Of a stretch of DNA of 32,991 nucleotides, positions 17,723-25,187 are shown piece by piece. Below the pieces are notes generated by a model, which was not told the origin of the DNA, did no database searches, and saw only the letters and a list, made by a program, of their open reading frames with translations. Every line of letters starts with the position of its first letter. The stretch's first letter is position 1. Location of the stretch: contig CACDEB010000005.1 of assembly GCA_902551755.1 (NCBI GenBank), forward strand, positions 1-32,991. Reading direction: 5' to 3'. A program made the position numbers and the translations under genes. Origin of the DNA: an uncultured Pelagibacteraceae bacterium (GTDB taxonomy: Bacteria; Pseudomonadota; Alphaproteobacteria; Pelagibacterales; Pelagibacteraceae).

Positions 17723-17827
17723 CTATTTTTTATTTTTTTTTTGAGCATAATAGGAAATTAATAAAGGAAAAATGATTAAAATTATACCTATAATAATACA
17801 TGTTATTAATAAAAAATATTTAGACAT
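17723..17827 (-). CDS. 34-aa single-span membrane peptide
   Basis: A short minus-strand ORF reads Met-Ser-Lys-Tyr, then about 20 hydrophobic residues rich in Ile/Leu, then a polar Lys/Asn/Gln tail ending KKNKK. This is the layout of a small single-pass membrane protein with a cytoplasmic basic end. Its stop is directly followed by the start of the YIP1-like gene, so they are likely co-transcribed. The terminator at 17846-17873 separates it from the GcvT-like gene. Poly-T-rich DNA can produce such patterns by chance, so it is moderately supported. Confidence 0.45.
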   Translation of the reverse strand: MSKYFLLITCIIIGIILIIFPLLISYYAQKKNKK

Positions 17828-17845
17828 TTAATGAGTTTAAATCAG

Positions 17846-17873
17846 AAAAAAAGGGGGGATTACCCCCCTTTTT
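17846..17873 (-). terminator. Rho-independent terminator after the GcvT-like gene
   Basis: Six G (17853-17858), a 4-nt ATTA loop and six C (17863-17868) form a perfect GC stem, flanked by seven A on one side and five T on the other, which extend the stem and provide a U tract in either direction. It lies 6 nt beyond the GcvT-like stop on the minus strand. It is the only strong hairpin terminator I found in the window. Confidence 0.9.
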
Positions 17874-17878
17874 AAAAT

Positions 17879-19339
17879 TTATTTAGCTACTTCTCTTGTA
17901 TTAGGATTGTATGACTCTGTAAAAGGTATATCAACAACCACAGCATCTACTGGATCATTTCCCTTTTCACAATATTTCTTTGGAAGATGAATTTTGAATT
18001 TTCTTCCAACCTTACCCATTGGAAATCCATTTTTGTTCAAAGTTCCATCAAATGGCACATACCCCATTGCGATATTAGTTCCTTTTTCTGGGTGGTACCA
18101 AGGTGATGTAATAAATCCTACTGGATTTTTACCATCTTCTGAGATTAACCAAAAATCTGGTGCATATTCTTCAATTGGTTTTCCTCCTAGTTCCATTCCT
18201 ACTAGTTGTAGTTTGTAAGGTTTTCCGCCAGAAGATATCTCACTTTTCATTTTTTCTAAGGCTTGTTTACCGACATAGTCTCCTTGTTTCTCCCAAACAC
18301 CTTTTCCAGATAATGAAACTTGATAACCTAAGTTACATTGAAATGGATTATGCTCGTTATCCATGTCTTGACCCCAAGACAAAATACCTGCTTGTATTCT
18401 TCTGTGGTGAGCAGGAGCGATAACCATAAGATTGTGTTTTTTTCCAGCTTTTAAAACTGCATTCCACATATCCTCTGCATATAAAGTTGCATTTCTTAAA
18501 TAAATTTCATATCCAGCTTCACCTGAAAAACCTGACTGTGAAATCACACAACTTCTTCCACCAACTTTTGCTTCAGCCAATCCATAAAAGGGCATGTTGT
18601 CTAAATCAATCTGATTTCCTATCAAATCATTCATTAATGCCTTCGATTTAGGACCTTGAATTTGAACTGGACATGCATCTATCTCATCAATTTCTACATT
18701 GAATCTTTTGTCAGCGTTAACACCTTGTAGATAAAGACCAATATCACTATCAGATAAACTAAACCAAAATTCATCTTCAGATATTCTTAATAAAATCGGA
18801 TCGTTTAAAACACCGCCTTTGTAATTACATAAAATTACATATCTCGCACGCATTGGAGAAATTTTTGTTGCATCCCTTGTAATTACATAATCAGTAAATT
18901 TTTCAGCATCTGGACCCTTCACTCTTATCTGTCTTTCAACTGCTACATTCCACATTGTTACATGTTTTTTGATAGCTTCATACTCAACCATTGCTCCACC
19001 TTTTTCAGGTCTTACATAGCCACGTGGATGATAAATTCTGTTGTAGACAGTTGCTCTCCAACATCCAGCTTTCATAGATAAATGCCAGTAAGGAGATTTT
19101 CTAACTCTTGTTGAAATTAACATCTCAACTTGAGTTGGACCACTTTGTCTTAAATTGTATGGAACATGTCTATCAGATTGATCAACAGCAGTAGAGTGAG
19201 AAACTTTTGAGTAATCAACCTTCTCAATTATTCTACCTTTTGAATTGGGCTTACTGACTTTCTTAGATTTTACTTTAGCTACTTTTTTTGGCTTCCTTTT
19301 TTTCGAACTTACTTTCTTTTTTTTCTTTTTTTTAGGCAT
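17879..19339 (-). CDS. DmdA-like GcvT-family methyltransferase with lysine-rich N-terminal tail
   Basis: The body (about residues 70-486) has the aminomethyltransferase fold: WNVAVERQIRVKGPD, ILCNYKGGVLNDP, VQIQGPKSKALM and SGFSGEAGYEIY. These resemble DMSP demethylase (DmdA), which passes a methyl group to THF, more than the glycine-cleavage T protein. The substrate is unknown; DMSP is one option. The first 36 residues contain 18 lysines and two arginines (MPKKKKKKKV then SSKKRKPKK), a disordered basic tail that is not part of the fold. The start is supported by AAAGGA 8 nt upstream. It overlaps the MetF-like gene by 8 nt and is followed by a strong terminator. Confidence 0.85.
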   Translation of the reverse strand: MPKKKKKKKVSSKKRKPKKVAKVKSKKVSKPNSKGRIIEKVDYSKVSHSTAVDQSDRHVPYNLRQSGPTQVEMLISTRVRKSPYWHLSMKAGCWRATVYNRIYHPRGYVRPEKGGAMVEYEAIKKHVTMWNVAVERQIRVKGPDAEKFTDYVITRDATKISPMRARYVILCNYKGGVLNDPILLRISEDEFWFSLSDSDIGLYLQGVNADKRFNVEIDEIDACPVQIQGPKSKALMNDLIGNQIDLDNMPFYGLAEAKVGGRSCVISQSGFSGEAGYEIYLRNATLYAEDMWNAVLKAGKKHNLMVIAPAHHRRIQAGILSWGQDMDNEHNPFQCNLGYQVSLSGKGVWEKQGDYVGKQALEKMKSEISSGGKPYKLQLVGMELGGKPIEEYAPDFWLISEDGKNPVGFITSPWYHPEKGTNIAMGYVPFDGTLNKNGFPMGKVGRKFKIHLPKKYCEKGNDPVDAVVVDIPFTESYNPNTREVAK

Positions 19340-20060
19340 AGTTATTATCCTTTAACCATTTGTTTGTTTCCTTAAGTCCTCCAAATGTATAAATATGAAA
19401 GTGTTCTGTATGATCTTTTAATTTATCAATTAGATCATTTGGGTCTTTAGGTTTCAATAAATCTAGAGCCTTACTAAAATTAGATTTAAGGAAATTTATA
19501 GAATTTTTTGCACCTACAATATTAGCAAATTTAATTAAGCTTGATATCTTAAGAGGCCCAGTAATTCCAACATGCACTGGCACTGTTTGTTTAGAAATAA
19601 AATCTATGATGGGCTGAGGATCAAGTAACCACTGGGTTACTATATAATCAGCATAAGGCTTTTTGTCTTTCATAGCTTTTTCCAAATCTGAGTCGGATAT
19701 ATCAGGACTCCCCTCAGGATGTCCAGCAATTCCTATCTTCATCTTCTCAAAATAACCAGTCTCTAAAAGTTGAAATGAGCTATCAAATTTACCAGCTGGT
19801 TCACGACCCCCTCCAATTATTAAAGCCTGTTTTACGCCACCACCCTTACATATATCTACATACTCTTTTAACTGGTTTTCATTCTCTATTGATCTAGCGG
19901 GAAAATGGGGAATAGGATTGAAACCTTTCTTGACTAGCTGTACTGCTTGGCTTGCTGTCTCTTTAAAATCCCCACCCGGCAACATTGTTATATAGACATC
20001 TTTTAGTTCCGGAAGAGTTGATAAATCTGTTTTAGGCCCAATTTCTATAGAAAAGTTCAT
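19332..20060 (-). CDS. MetF-like methylenetetrahydrofolate reductase, short form
   Basis: This 242-aa protein has MTHFR-type TIM-barrel motifs: FSIEIGPK at the N-terminus, GIAGHPEGSPD near residue 133, ADYIVTQWLLDP near 157 and HVGITGPLKI near 182. Canonical MetF is about 290 residues, so this is a short branch. Methylene-THF reductase normally makes 5-methyl-THF; next to a DmdA-like methyltransferase it probably runs in reverse, oxidising 5-methyl-THF to 5,10-methylene-THF. That direction is inferred from context. It is the first gene of the pair and is divergent from the methyltransferase at 20137 across 76 nt. Confidence 0.82.
   Translation of the reverse strand: MNFSIEIGPKTDLSTLPELKDVYITMLPGGDFKETASQAVQLVKKGFNPIPHFPARSIENENQLKEYVDICKGGGVKQALIIGGGREPAGKFDSSFQLLETGYFEKMKIGIAGHPEGSPDISDSDLEKAMKDKKPYADYIVTQWLLDPQPIIDFISKQTVPVHVGITGPLKISSLIKFANIVGAKNSINFLKSNFSKALDLLKPKDPNDLIDKLKDHTEHFHIYTFGGLKETNKWLKDNNYA
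19348..19353 (-). promoter_or_regulatory. Ribosome binding site of the lysine-tailed GcvT-like gene
   Basis: On the minus strand AAAGGA precedes the ATG by 8 nt. It lies inside the end of the MetF-like gene. It decides the start and so shows that the lysine-rich tail is translated. Confidence 0.7.
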
Positions 20061-20136
20061 TTAACGAATTATTATCTATTTTTAATTTGTGTGTCTATAA
20101 AATATAACTGTTAGCAATAAACTTATTAATTTAAAA

Positions 20137-20766
20137 ATGGCTCAAAAAGACATTGGAAATAAAGTACCTTTAGATACTCTTAAGAAAGTTGAGGATGTCG
20201 CGGCTTATTATGATGAGTGGGCAATAAACAATAAGTACGATAAAGACATGGAGGCTTGGAATTACACTGGACCAAAAGAAACTTCTGAAACATTCAATAA
20301 ATATCAAAAAAATAAGAATATTGAAATATTTGATGCCGGTTGTGGAACCGGTTTAGTTGCAGTTGAGCTAAAAAAAATGGGTTACCAAAATTTTTATGGA
20401 GCAGATATATCACAAAAATTGTTAGATTTAGCACCTCGAGGTCTTTACAAATCATTAGACAGAATCGATTTAAATAAAAATTTGATATATGAGGATGATA
20501 AATTCGATACAGTATTTTGTGTTGGTACATTTACATTTGGCCATGTAAAACCCGATGCTTTAGATGAATTTATAAGAATTACAAAAAAAAACGGTTTAAT
20601 TTGTTTTACAATTAATGTCGGTGTCTTTAAGGATTACGGTTTTGATAAAAAGATCAATGACTTAATAGAAAATAATAAATGGGAAAAACTTGAATTTTTT
20701 AAATCAAATTATTTATCCAGTAAAGATGTTAATGCTTGGCTTGGAATATATAAAGTTACAAAATAA
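20137..20766 (+). CDS. Class I SAM-dependent methyltransferase
   Basis: Motif I FDAGCGTG is at residues 65-72, followed by GADIS (acidic end of strand 2) and FDTVFCVGTFTFGHV, the usual core of class I methyltransferases. The pattern resembles the METTL27/WBSCR27-like group. The substrate is not evident. The 209-aa length is normal. The APS-kinase-like gene begins 5 nt downstream, so this is likely the first gene of a long plus-strand operon reaching to 23953. Confidence 0.88.
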   Translation: MAQKDIGNKVPLDTLKKVEDVAAYYDEWAINNKYDKDMEAWNYTGPKETSETFNKYQKNKNIEIFDAGCGTGLVAVELKKMGYQNFYGADISQKLLDLAPRGLYKSLDRIDLNKNLIYEDDKFDTVFCVGTFTFGHVKPDALDEFIRITKKNGLICFTINVGVFKDYGFDKKINDLIENNKWEKLEFFKSNYLSSKDVNAWLGIYKVTK

Positions 20767-20771
20767 TTAAT

Positions 20772-21194
20772 ATGAATTTAAAAATAATTTTAATAATGGG
20801 TTTACCTGGTGCAGGTAAAACAACACTTGCAAATGCACTGGCTAAAAAAATTGAAGTAAAAAGACTTAATGCTGATGAGGTAAGAAAAGAAGCAAATGAT
20901 TGGGATTTTTCCGAGGAAGGGAGAAAGAGGCAAGCAAAAAGAATGTCAGATTTAGCACTTAAACTAAAGAATGAAGGCAACAATGTTATTGCTGACTTTA
21001 TATGTCCTACTCCTGAGGCACGTAAATTATTTCCAGCAGACTATATAGTTTGGGTTGATACAATTAAGTCCGGAAGATTCGATGATACAAATAAAATGTT
21101 TGTTAAACCTGAAAAATTTGATTTTCATGTTACTTCACAAAATGCTAAAGAATGGTCTGAGAAAATTTTAACAGATCTAAGTAAAAATGTATAA
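20772..21194 (+). CDS. Short APS-kinase-like P-loop protein
   Basis: Walker A GLPGAGKT is at residues 10-17. LNADEVR (32-38) matches the APS-kinase LDGDNVR motif, ADFICPTPEAR (74-84) matches FISPYR, and RFDDTNKMFVKPEKFDFHV matches the family GIDDPYE.PE region. APS kinase phosphorylates adenylylsulfate to PAPS, the sulfate donor. At 140 aa it is much shorter than the usual 170-200, mainly in the middle. Substrate could differ from APS. It overlaps the nucleotidyltransferase by 8 nt, an arrangement like a split, minimal PAPS synthetase. Confidence 0.75.
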   Translation: MNLKIILIMGLPGAGKTTLANALAKKIEVKRLNADEVRKEANDWDFSEEGRKRQAKRMSDLALKLKNEGNNVIADFICPTPEARKLFPADYIVWVDTIKSGRFDDTNKMFVKPEKFDFHVTSQNAKEWSEKILTDLSKNV

Positions 21195-21558
21195 GTGGGA
21201 TAATAAAAAACCAACAGCGCAAATGTTAGGAAGGTGGCAACCTTTCCATGATGGACATTATGCTCTGTTTGAGGAAATAATTAAAAAAACTGGTCAAGTT
21301 TGTATTCAAATACGAGATGTTCAGGGCGTAGATGATAATCCATTTGATTTTGAAACTGTGAAAAAGAAAATTGAAGAAAGATTAAATCCAAAGTATGAGG
21401 GGAGGTTTAAAATAATACTTGTCCCTAATATTACAAATATATGTTACGGAAGAGGAGTGGGTTATAAAATTGAGGAGATAGTATTAGACGAAGAAACCCA
21501 AAAAATATCAGCAACTAAAATTAGAGCAAAAATGCGAGAAGATGGAGAGCTTAAATAA
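21187..21558 (+). CDS. Small HxGH nucleotidyltransferase
   Basis: GRWQPFHDGH (residues 15-24) contains the HxGH nucleotide-binding motif, and ISATKIR (107-113) is the ISTTxxR-type phosphate motif. Both are diagnostic of the cytidylyltransferase/NMN-adenylyltransferase superfamily, to which ATP sulfurylase also belongs. At 123 aa it is a minimal catalytic core. It might adenylate an acid or phosphate, and its pairing with an APS-kinase-like gene suggests adenylylsulfate chemistry, but NMN or pantetheine substrates are equally possible. It overlaps the previous gene by 8 nt. Confidence 0.75.
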   Translation: MYKWDNKKPTAQMLGRWQPFHDGHYALFEEIIKKTGQVCIQIRDVQGVDDNPFDFETVKKKIEERLNPKYEGRFKIILVPNITNICYGRGVGYKIEEIVLDEETQKISATKIRAKMREDGELK

Positions 21559-21559
21559 A

Positions 21560-22333
21560 ATGACAGTTGTTGTAAAAGATAATGGTCTTGGAATTAAAAA
21601 TGTAATAATTGACGAACCAAAAACTTATAACTCATTATCCTTTAAAACACTAAATATTTTAATAGATATCTTTAAAAGGTTAGAAAGAGATAACAAGACT
21701 CGAGTAATAATTTTGAGTGGAAATGGCAAAGGCTTTAGCGCAGGTCACAATCTTAAAGAGGTAAAAAATTTAAAAGTAAGATCTAAATACTTAAAATTAT
21801 TTAATCTTTGCTCAAAACTAATGCTTAACATTGTTGAAGGAAGAAAACCTGTAATTGCTAAAGTTCATGGCTCTGCATTTGCAGCAGGATGTCAACTCGC
21901 AGCAAGTTGTGACTTAGCTTATGCATCAACGGATGCAAAATTTGCTACTCCAGGAGTAAACATAGGTTTATTTTGTAGTACACCAATGGTGGCCGTAAGT
22001 AGAAAAATTGGAAAAAAAAGAATGATGAAAATGCTTTTAACGGGCGAACCCATCAATGCAAGATATGCAAAAGAGATTGGTTTAATAAACGACTGTTTTC
22101 CAAAAAACAAATTAAATTCAAAAGTGTTAGAAGTTGCAAAAGTAATTTCAGCAAAATCAAATCTATCAATTAAAATTGGAAAAAAAGCATTCTATAAACA
22201 ATTAGAAATGCCTCTAAAAAAAGCTTATGCATACACAAGTAAAATGATGACGTTGAACATGATGTCAATGGATGCAAGAGAGGGAATTTCAGCATTCTTA
22301 GAAAAAAGAAAACCTAATTGGAAAAATAAATGA
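21560..22333 (+). CDS. Enoyl-CoA hydratase/isomerase family protein
   Basis: The crotonase fold is shown by GNGKGFSAGHNLKE (oxyanion-hole strand) and HGSAFAAGCQLAASCDLAYAS. These enzymes hydrate, isomerise or cleave acyl-CoA thioesters. I chose the Met at 21560, which gives the typical N-terminus MTVVVKDNG and sits 1 nt after the upstream stop; an earlier Met at 21542 would add six residues and overlap the upstream gene. It overlaps the CoA-binding gene by 4 nt (ATGA). The precise acyl substrate cannot be read from sequence. Confidence 0.87.
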   Translation: MTVVVKDNGLGIKNVIIDEPKTYNSLSFKTLNILIDIFKRLERDNKTRVIILSGNGKGFSAGHNLKEVKNLKVRSKYLKLFNLCSKLMLNIVEGRKPVIAKVHGSAFAAGCQLAASCDLAYASTDAKFATPGVNIGLFCSTPMVAVSRKIGKKRMMKMLLTGEPINARYAKEIGLINDCFPKNKLNSKVLEVAKVISAKSNLSIKIGKKAFYKQLEMPLKKAYAYTSKMMTLNMMSMDAREGISAFLEKRKPNWKNK

Positions 22334-22794
22334 CAAAAGAAATTGAAGAAATTTTAAAAAATTCTAAAACAATAGCTATGGTAGGTGTAAGTTCTCTTAA
22401 AAAAAAAGAAGATCCAAAAAACTTAAAAAGAAAACCATCAACGATAGTTATGAAATATATGCAAGAATTTGGTTATAAAGTAATTCCAGTAAATCCTTTT
22501 GCAGAAGGCGAAATTATCCATGGTGAAAAAGTTTTCTCAAAATTAGAGGATATAAAAATACCAATAGATATTGTAAATATTTTTAGACCCTCAAATGAAA
22601 CTCCTGATTTAGCAAACGAGGCAGTTAAAATAAATGCAAAAGTTTTGTGGCTTCAATATGGAATTAAAAATGACGCAGCTGAAAAAATAGCCTTAGATGC
22701 AAAAATGAAATATATATCTAATCGTTGTATTAAACAGGACTATCAAAATATATTTCAAAAAGTAAATCCTGTTTTTCCAGCTTTAAAAAGCTAA
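22330..22794 (+). CDS. CoA-binding domain protein (YccU-like)
   Basis: This 154-aa protein has a Rossmann CoA-binding fold: IAMVGVSSLKKKED (residues 15-28), GYKVIPVNPFAEGE and VLWLQYGIKNDAAE near the end. It lacks the catalytic domain of succinyl-CoA synthetase. The function of YccU-type proteins is unknown. Downstream of an enoyl-CoA hydratase-like gene with a 4-nt overlap, it could sense or carry an acyl-CoA. Confidence 0.86.
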   Translation: MTKEIEEILKNSKTIAMVGVSSLKKKEDPKNLKRKPSTIVMKYMQEFGYKVIPVNPFAEGEIIHGEKVFSKLEDIKIPIDIVNIFRPSNETPDLANEAVKINAKVLWLQYGIKNDAAEKIALDAKMKYISNRCIKQDYQNIFQKVNPVFPALKS

Positions 22795-22808
22795 ACATTT
22801 TTAAATTA

Positions 22809-23387
22809 ATGCGTAATTTTGTTGTAATTTTTATTTTTATTTTTTTTGCTAATATCCAATCACATTCTCAAGAATTGAAAAAAACATATTTTGGTGGCGG
22901 ATGTTTTTGGTGCATGGAAGAGGCTTTTGATAAGGTAGATGGTGTCACTAATGTTGTTTCTGGTTATTCAGGGGGAACAAAACCTAATCCAACTTATAAA
23001 GAGGTAACATATGGTGATACCGGTCATATTGAAGTAGTTGAAATAACATATGACACAAAGAAGATCAGTTTTAAGGAATTGTTGAATGTTTTTTGGAAAA
23101 ATATTGATCCTTTTGATGCGGCAGGTCAATTTTGTGACAAAGGTTATAGTTATAAATCTGCTGCATTCTATATGAACGACAGTCAAAAGAGGCTAATAGA
23201 AAAAAGTATCAAAGCTATAGAAAACGATTTTAATAATAAAGTCGTAACTTTTGTTAAAAAATTTGAAAAATTTTATCCAGCAGAGGATTATCACCAAAAT
23301 TATTATCAAACAAATTTTATAAATTACTTACTTTATAAAAAAGGGTGTGGTAGAGAGAGTAGGTTAGAAAATATCTGGCAACAATGA
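22809..23387 (+). CDS. msrA: Exported peptide-methionine (S)-S-oxide reductase
   Basis: MsrA repairs oxidised methionine. The catalytic motif GGGCFWC has Cys at residue 32, and GYSGG, YGDTGHIEVVEI and EDYHQNYYQ are also canonical. A hydrophobic N-terminus (residues 3-16) followed by SHSQE is a probable signal peptide, so the enzyme would act in the periplasm. No msrB is seen in this window. It overlaps the next gene by 4 nt. Confidence 0.94.
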   Translation: MRNFVVIFIFIFFANIQSHSQELKKTYFGGGCFWCMEEAFDKVDGVTNVVSGYSGGTKPNPTYKEVTYGDTGHIEVVEITYDTKKISFKELLNVFWKNIDPFDAAGQFCDKGYSYKSAAFYMNDSQKRLIEKSIKAIENDFNNKVVTFVKKFEKFYPAEDYHQNYYQTNFINYLLYKKGCGRESRLENIWQQ

Positions 23388-23953
23388 AACAAATTTTTTT
23401 AATATACGGGCACTATAACGATAAATCATTCAATGCAGCAATTAGGGATACTTTTATAAAATCTTCAGAAGATAAAGGTAATAAAGTTGATTGTGTTGAT
23501 CTTTATAAAGAAAAATTCAATCCAATTTTTGCAGGAGAAGAACCAGATAGTACTGTTTTGGACCACAGAAAAAGAATTGAGAAAAGCGATGTAATTGTTC
23601 TTGTTGCTCCTATATGGAATTTCAGAATGCCAGCGATGGTCGAGGGATGGATTGATAAAGTCCTTTCTCCACCATGGGCTTTTAGTTTTAAAAAATTGTT
23701 TGGTAATTATGGATATCCTATTGGAAATTTAAAAGGAAAAAAGGCAGTAGTATTTTGCACTTATGGATCACCTCAATTTGCAATTAGAACATTCTTTTTG
23801 AATATGCCAACAAAAAGATTGAGGAGAGGGGTTTTTAATATTTGTGGGATAACAGACGTTGTTTATAAAAGATTCTTTGCAGTTCCATTTGTATCAAAAG
23901 AAAAAAGAGAAAAATTTTTAGAGGAAGTAAAACGAACAGCCTCCCAAATATAA
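23384..23953 (+). CDS. Flavodoxin-fold NAD(P)H:quinone oxidoreductase
   Basis: The protein resembles the NQO/KefF/MdaB group of FMN- or FAD-dependent quinone reductases. The N-terminal strand and loop IFLIYGHYNDKSFNAA and the VLVAPIWNFRMPAMVEGWIDKV segment (near residues 72-93) are characteristic. It reduces quinones by two electrons to avoid semiquinone radicals. It overlaps msrA by 4 nt, so oxidative damage repair and quinone reduction may be co-expressed. The stop abuts that of the convergent thioesterase. Confidence 0.84.
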   Translation: MKQIFLIYGHYNDKSFNAAIRDTFIKSSEDKGNKVDCVDLYKEKFNPIFAGEEPDSTVLDHRKRIEKSDVIVLVAPIWNFRMPAMVEGWIDKVLSPPWAFSFKKLFGNYGYPIGNLKGKKAVVFCTYGSPQFAIRTFFLNMPTKRLRRGVFNICGITDVVYKRFFAVPFVSKEKREKFLEEVKRTASQI

Positions 23954-24424
23954 CTATTTTTTTAATTTATTAGAAAAGATTAAATTATCACTTTTAAATT
24001 TTTGTGAGTTATTCTTAATAAATTCTCTCATAATTATTATTTTTTCACTCTCAAATTCTGAAACTTTTCTTTGATCTAAATCAACATAAAGAGATAAAAT
24101 TTCGATGGTGGATGCTAAAAATTTTTTTTCTTTATGAATCATCTCAAGCTTGTATTGCAATCTTTTTTTGTCGTGATCGAAATATAGTAAATTTACATCT
24201 ACCTCGTCACCCTCTTTAACTTCTTGGTTGTAAGTAATATGCGACTCAACCACCATGGTACTTTTTTTCGTTTTCTTGGCCGACTCTTCGCCCATTTTAA
24301 ACTTGTCCATTAATATTTCAGCACCAAACAAATCAAAAATTAAAACATAATAAGCTACGTTCATATGGCCATTATAATCGGTCCATTCTTTGATTATTTT
24401 CTTAGAATTTAGATAAAGCGACAT
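23954..24424 (-). CDS. Acyl-CoA thioesterase (hot-dog fold)
   Basis: EWTDYNGHMNVAYYVLIFD (residues 13-31) is the 4-hydroxybenzoyl-CoA thioesterase-type motif, with the Asp-x-Asn-x-His-Met pattern. The length of 156 aa fits. Similar thioesterases occur with carnitine and betainyl-CoA catabolism, so the thioester substrate may derive from a methylated amine; that is context-based inference only. It is transcribed alone and divergently from the small-protein gene at 24473. Confidence 0.85.
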   Translation of the reverse strand: MSLYLNSKKIIKEWTDYNGHMNVAYYVLIFDLFGAEILMDKFKMGEESAKKTKKSTMVVESHITYNQEVKEGDEVDVNLLYFDHDKKRLQYKLEMIHKEKKFLASTIEILSLYVDLDQRKVSEFESEKIIIMREFIKNNSQKFKSDNLIFSNKLKK

Positions 24425-24444
24425 TTTATATGTAAAATTTATAT

Positions 24445-24450
24445 TATAAT
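24445..24450 (+). promoter_or_regulatory. Possible -10 box in the thioesterase-divergent gap
   Basis: TATAAT lies 22 nt before the start at 24473. The overlapping ATTATA (24443-24448) gives the same box on the other strand, so one AT palindrome may serve both divergent genes. I see no convincing -35 match. Confidence 0.3.
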
Positions 24451-24472
24451 ATTGTAAAATTAAAGTTCTATT

Positions 24473-24934
24473 ATGAATAAACTTTTATTTTTCTTTTTAT
24501 TCTTTTATCTTCATGTAGCGAGTGTTTATTCCGATATTATTAAACCAAATACAAAAATTGAACCTTATAACGTAGTTGAAATTCAACTGATCAGTTTAAA
24601 AAATAATGATAAACCAGATAAAGACTTTGGTATTGAACAAACGTGGGAATTCGCTCATCCAGAAAACAAAATAAATACTGGCCCATTAAATAATTTTAAA
24701 AAAATGTTAAAAAACGAAATTTACTCAATTTTGTTAAATCATAAAGATCATAAAATTGAAGAGATATATAATAATAAGAAGATCGCAATTTATGATGTAA
24801 TCATTTTGGGATCAGATAATTTTTACTATGAGTTCAAGTGGCAAGTAGAAAGATACGATGGCAAAGGATCACTTAACAATTGTTGGTTGACTACTGCAGT
24901 TTCTAATCCAGTTTCTCTTGGAGCATCAATTTAG
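24473..24934 (+). CDS. Exported protein, DUF4864-like
   Basis: The 153-aa product has a signal peptide: Met-Asn-Lys, a Leu/Phe core (residues 4-18) and SVYS-like cleavage. The mature part has GIEQTWEFAHPENKINTGPLNNFKKML, in which the WEFAHPENK.TGP pattern resembles the DUF4864 family. Function is unknown. It ends 3 nt before a 67-aa membrane protein, so they are co-transcribed. Confidence 0.68.
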   Translation: MNKLLFFFLFFYLHVASVYSDIIKPNTKIEPYNVVEIQLISLKNNDKPDKDFGIEQTWEFAHPENKINTGPLNNFKKMLKNEIYSILLNHKDHKIEEIYNNKKIAIYDVIILGSDNFYYEFKWQVERYDGKGSLNNCWLTTAVSNPVSLGASI

Positions 24935-24937
24935 ATT

Positions 24938-25141
24938 ATGAAAAAACCTAAATATGAAAATCGTATTCTTATTCTTATGCTCATACTTTGTGTTCCACCT
25001 ATTTTGACCACTCAGATAACCTGGTATTATTTTGGTCAGGAGATTGGTCTTAACTGTGGAATTGTTGTAGGTATAATTAGCGTGAGTGTCGCAGCTTATT
25101 TGTTGTTCCAATTAGATTGGAGAGAACCAGACGATGACTGA
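24938..25141 (+). CDS. 67-aa two-span membrane protein
   Basis: Two hydrophobic segments are seen at about residues 9-30 and 37-57, with a charged N-terminus and an acidic tail (DWREPDDD). No known domain is seen. It lies 3 nt after the DUF4864-like gene and 46 nt before the 810-aa oxidoreductase, so its link to the latter is possible but not shown. Confidence 0.65.
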   Translation: MKKPKYENRILILMLILCVPPILTTQITWYYFGQEIGLNCGIVVGIISVSVAAYLLFQLDWREPDDD

Positions 25142-25187
25142 TAGAATTTTGTTTCGTTCAATTTAAAAATCTTGTAGAAATCTATAA

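Noticed and set aside
17879..19339. Calling the GcvT-like protein DmdA outright
   Set aside because: Motifs resemble DmdA but the lysine tail, longer body and MetF neighbour differ from a plain DmdA, so the substrate is left open.
20061..20136. Divergent promoters between metF-like and methyltransferase genes
   Set aside because: Several AT-rich hexamers fit loosely but none has a convincing -35 and spacing.
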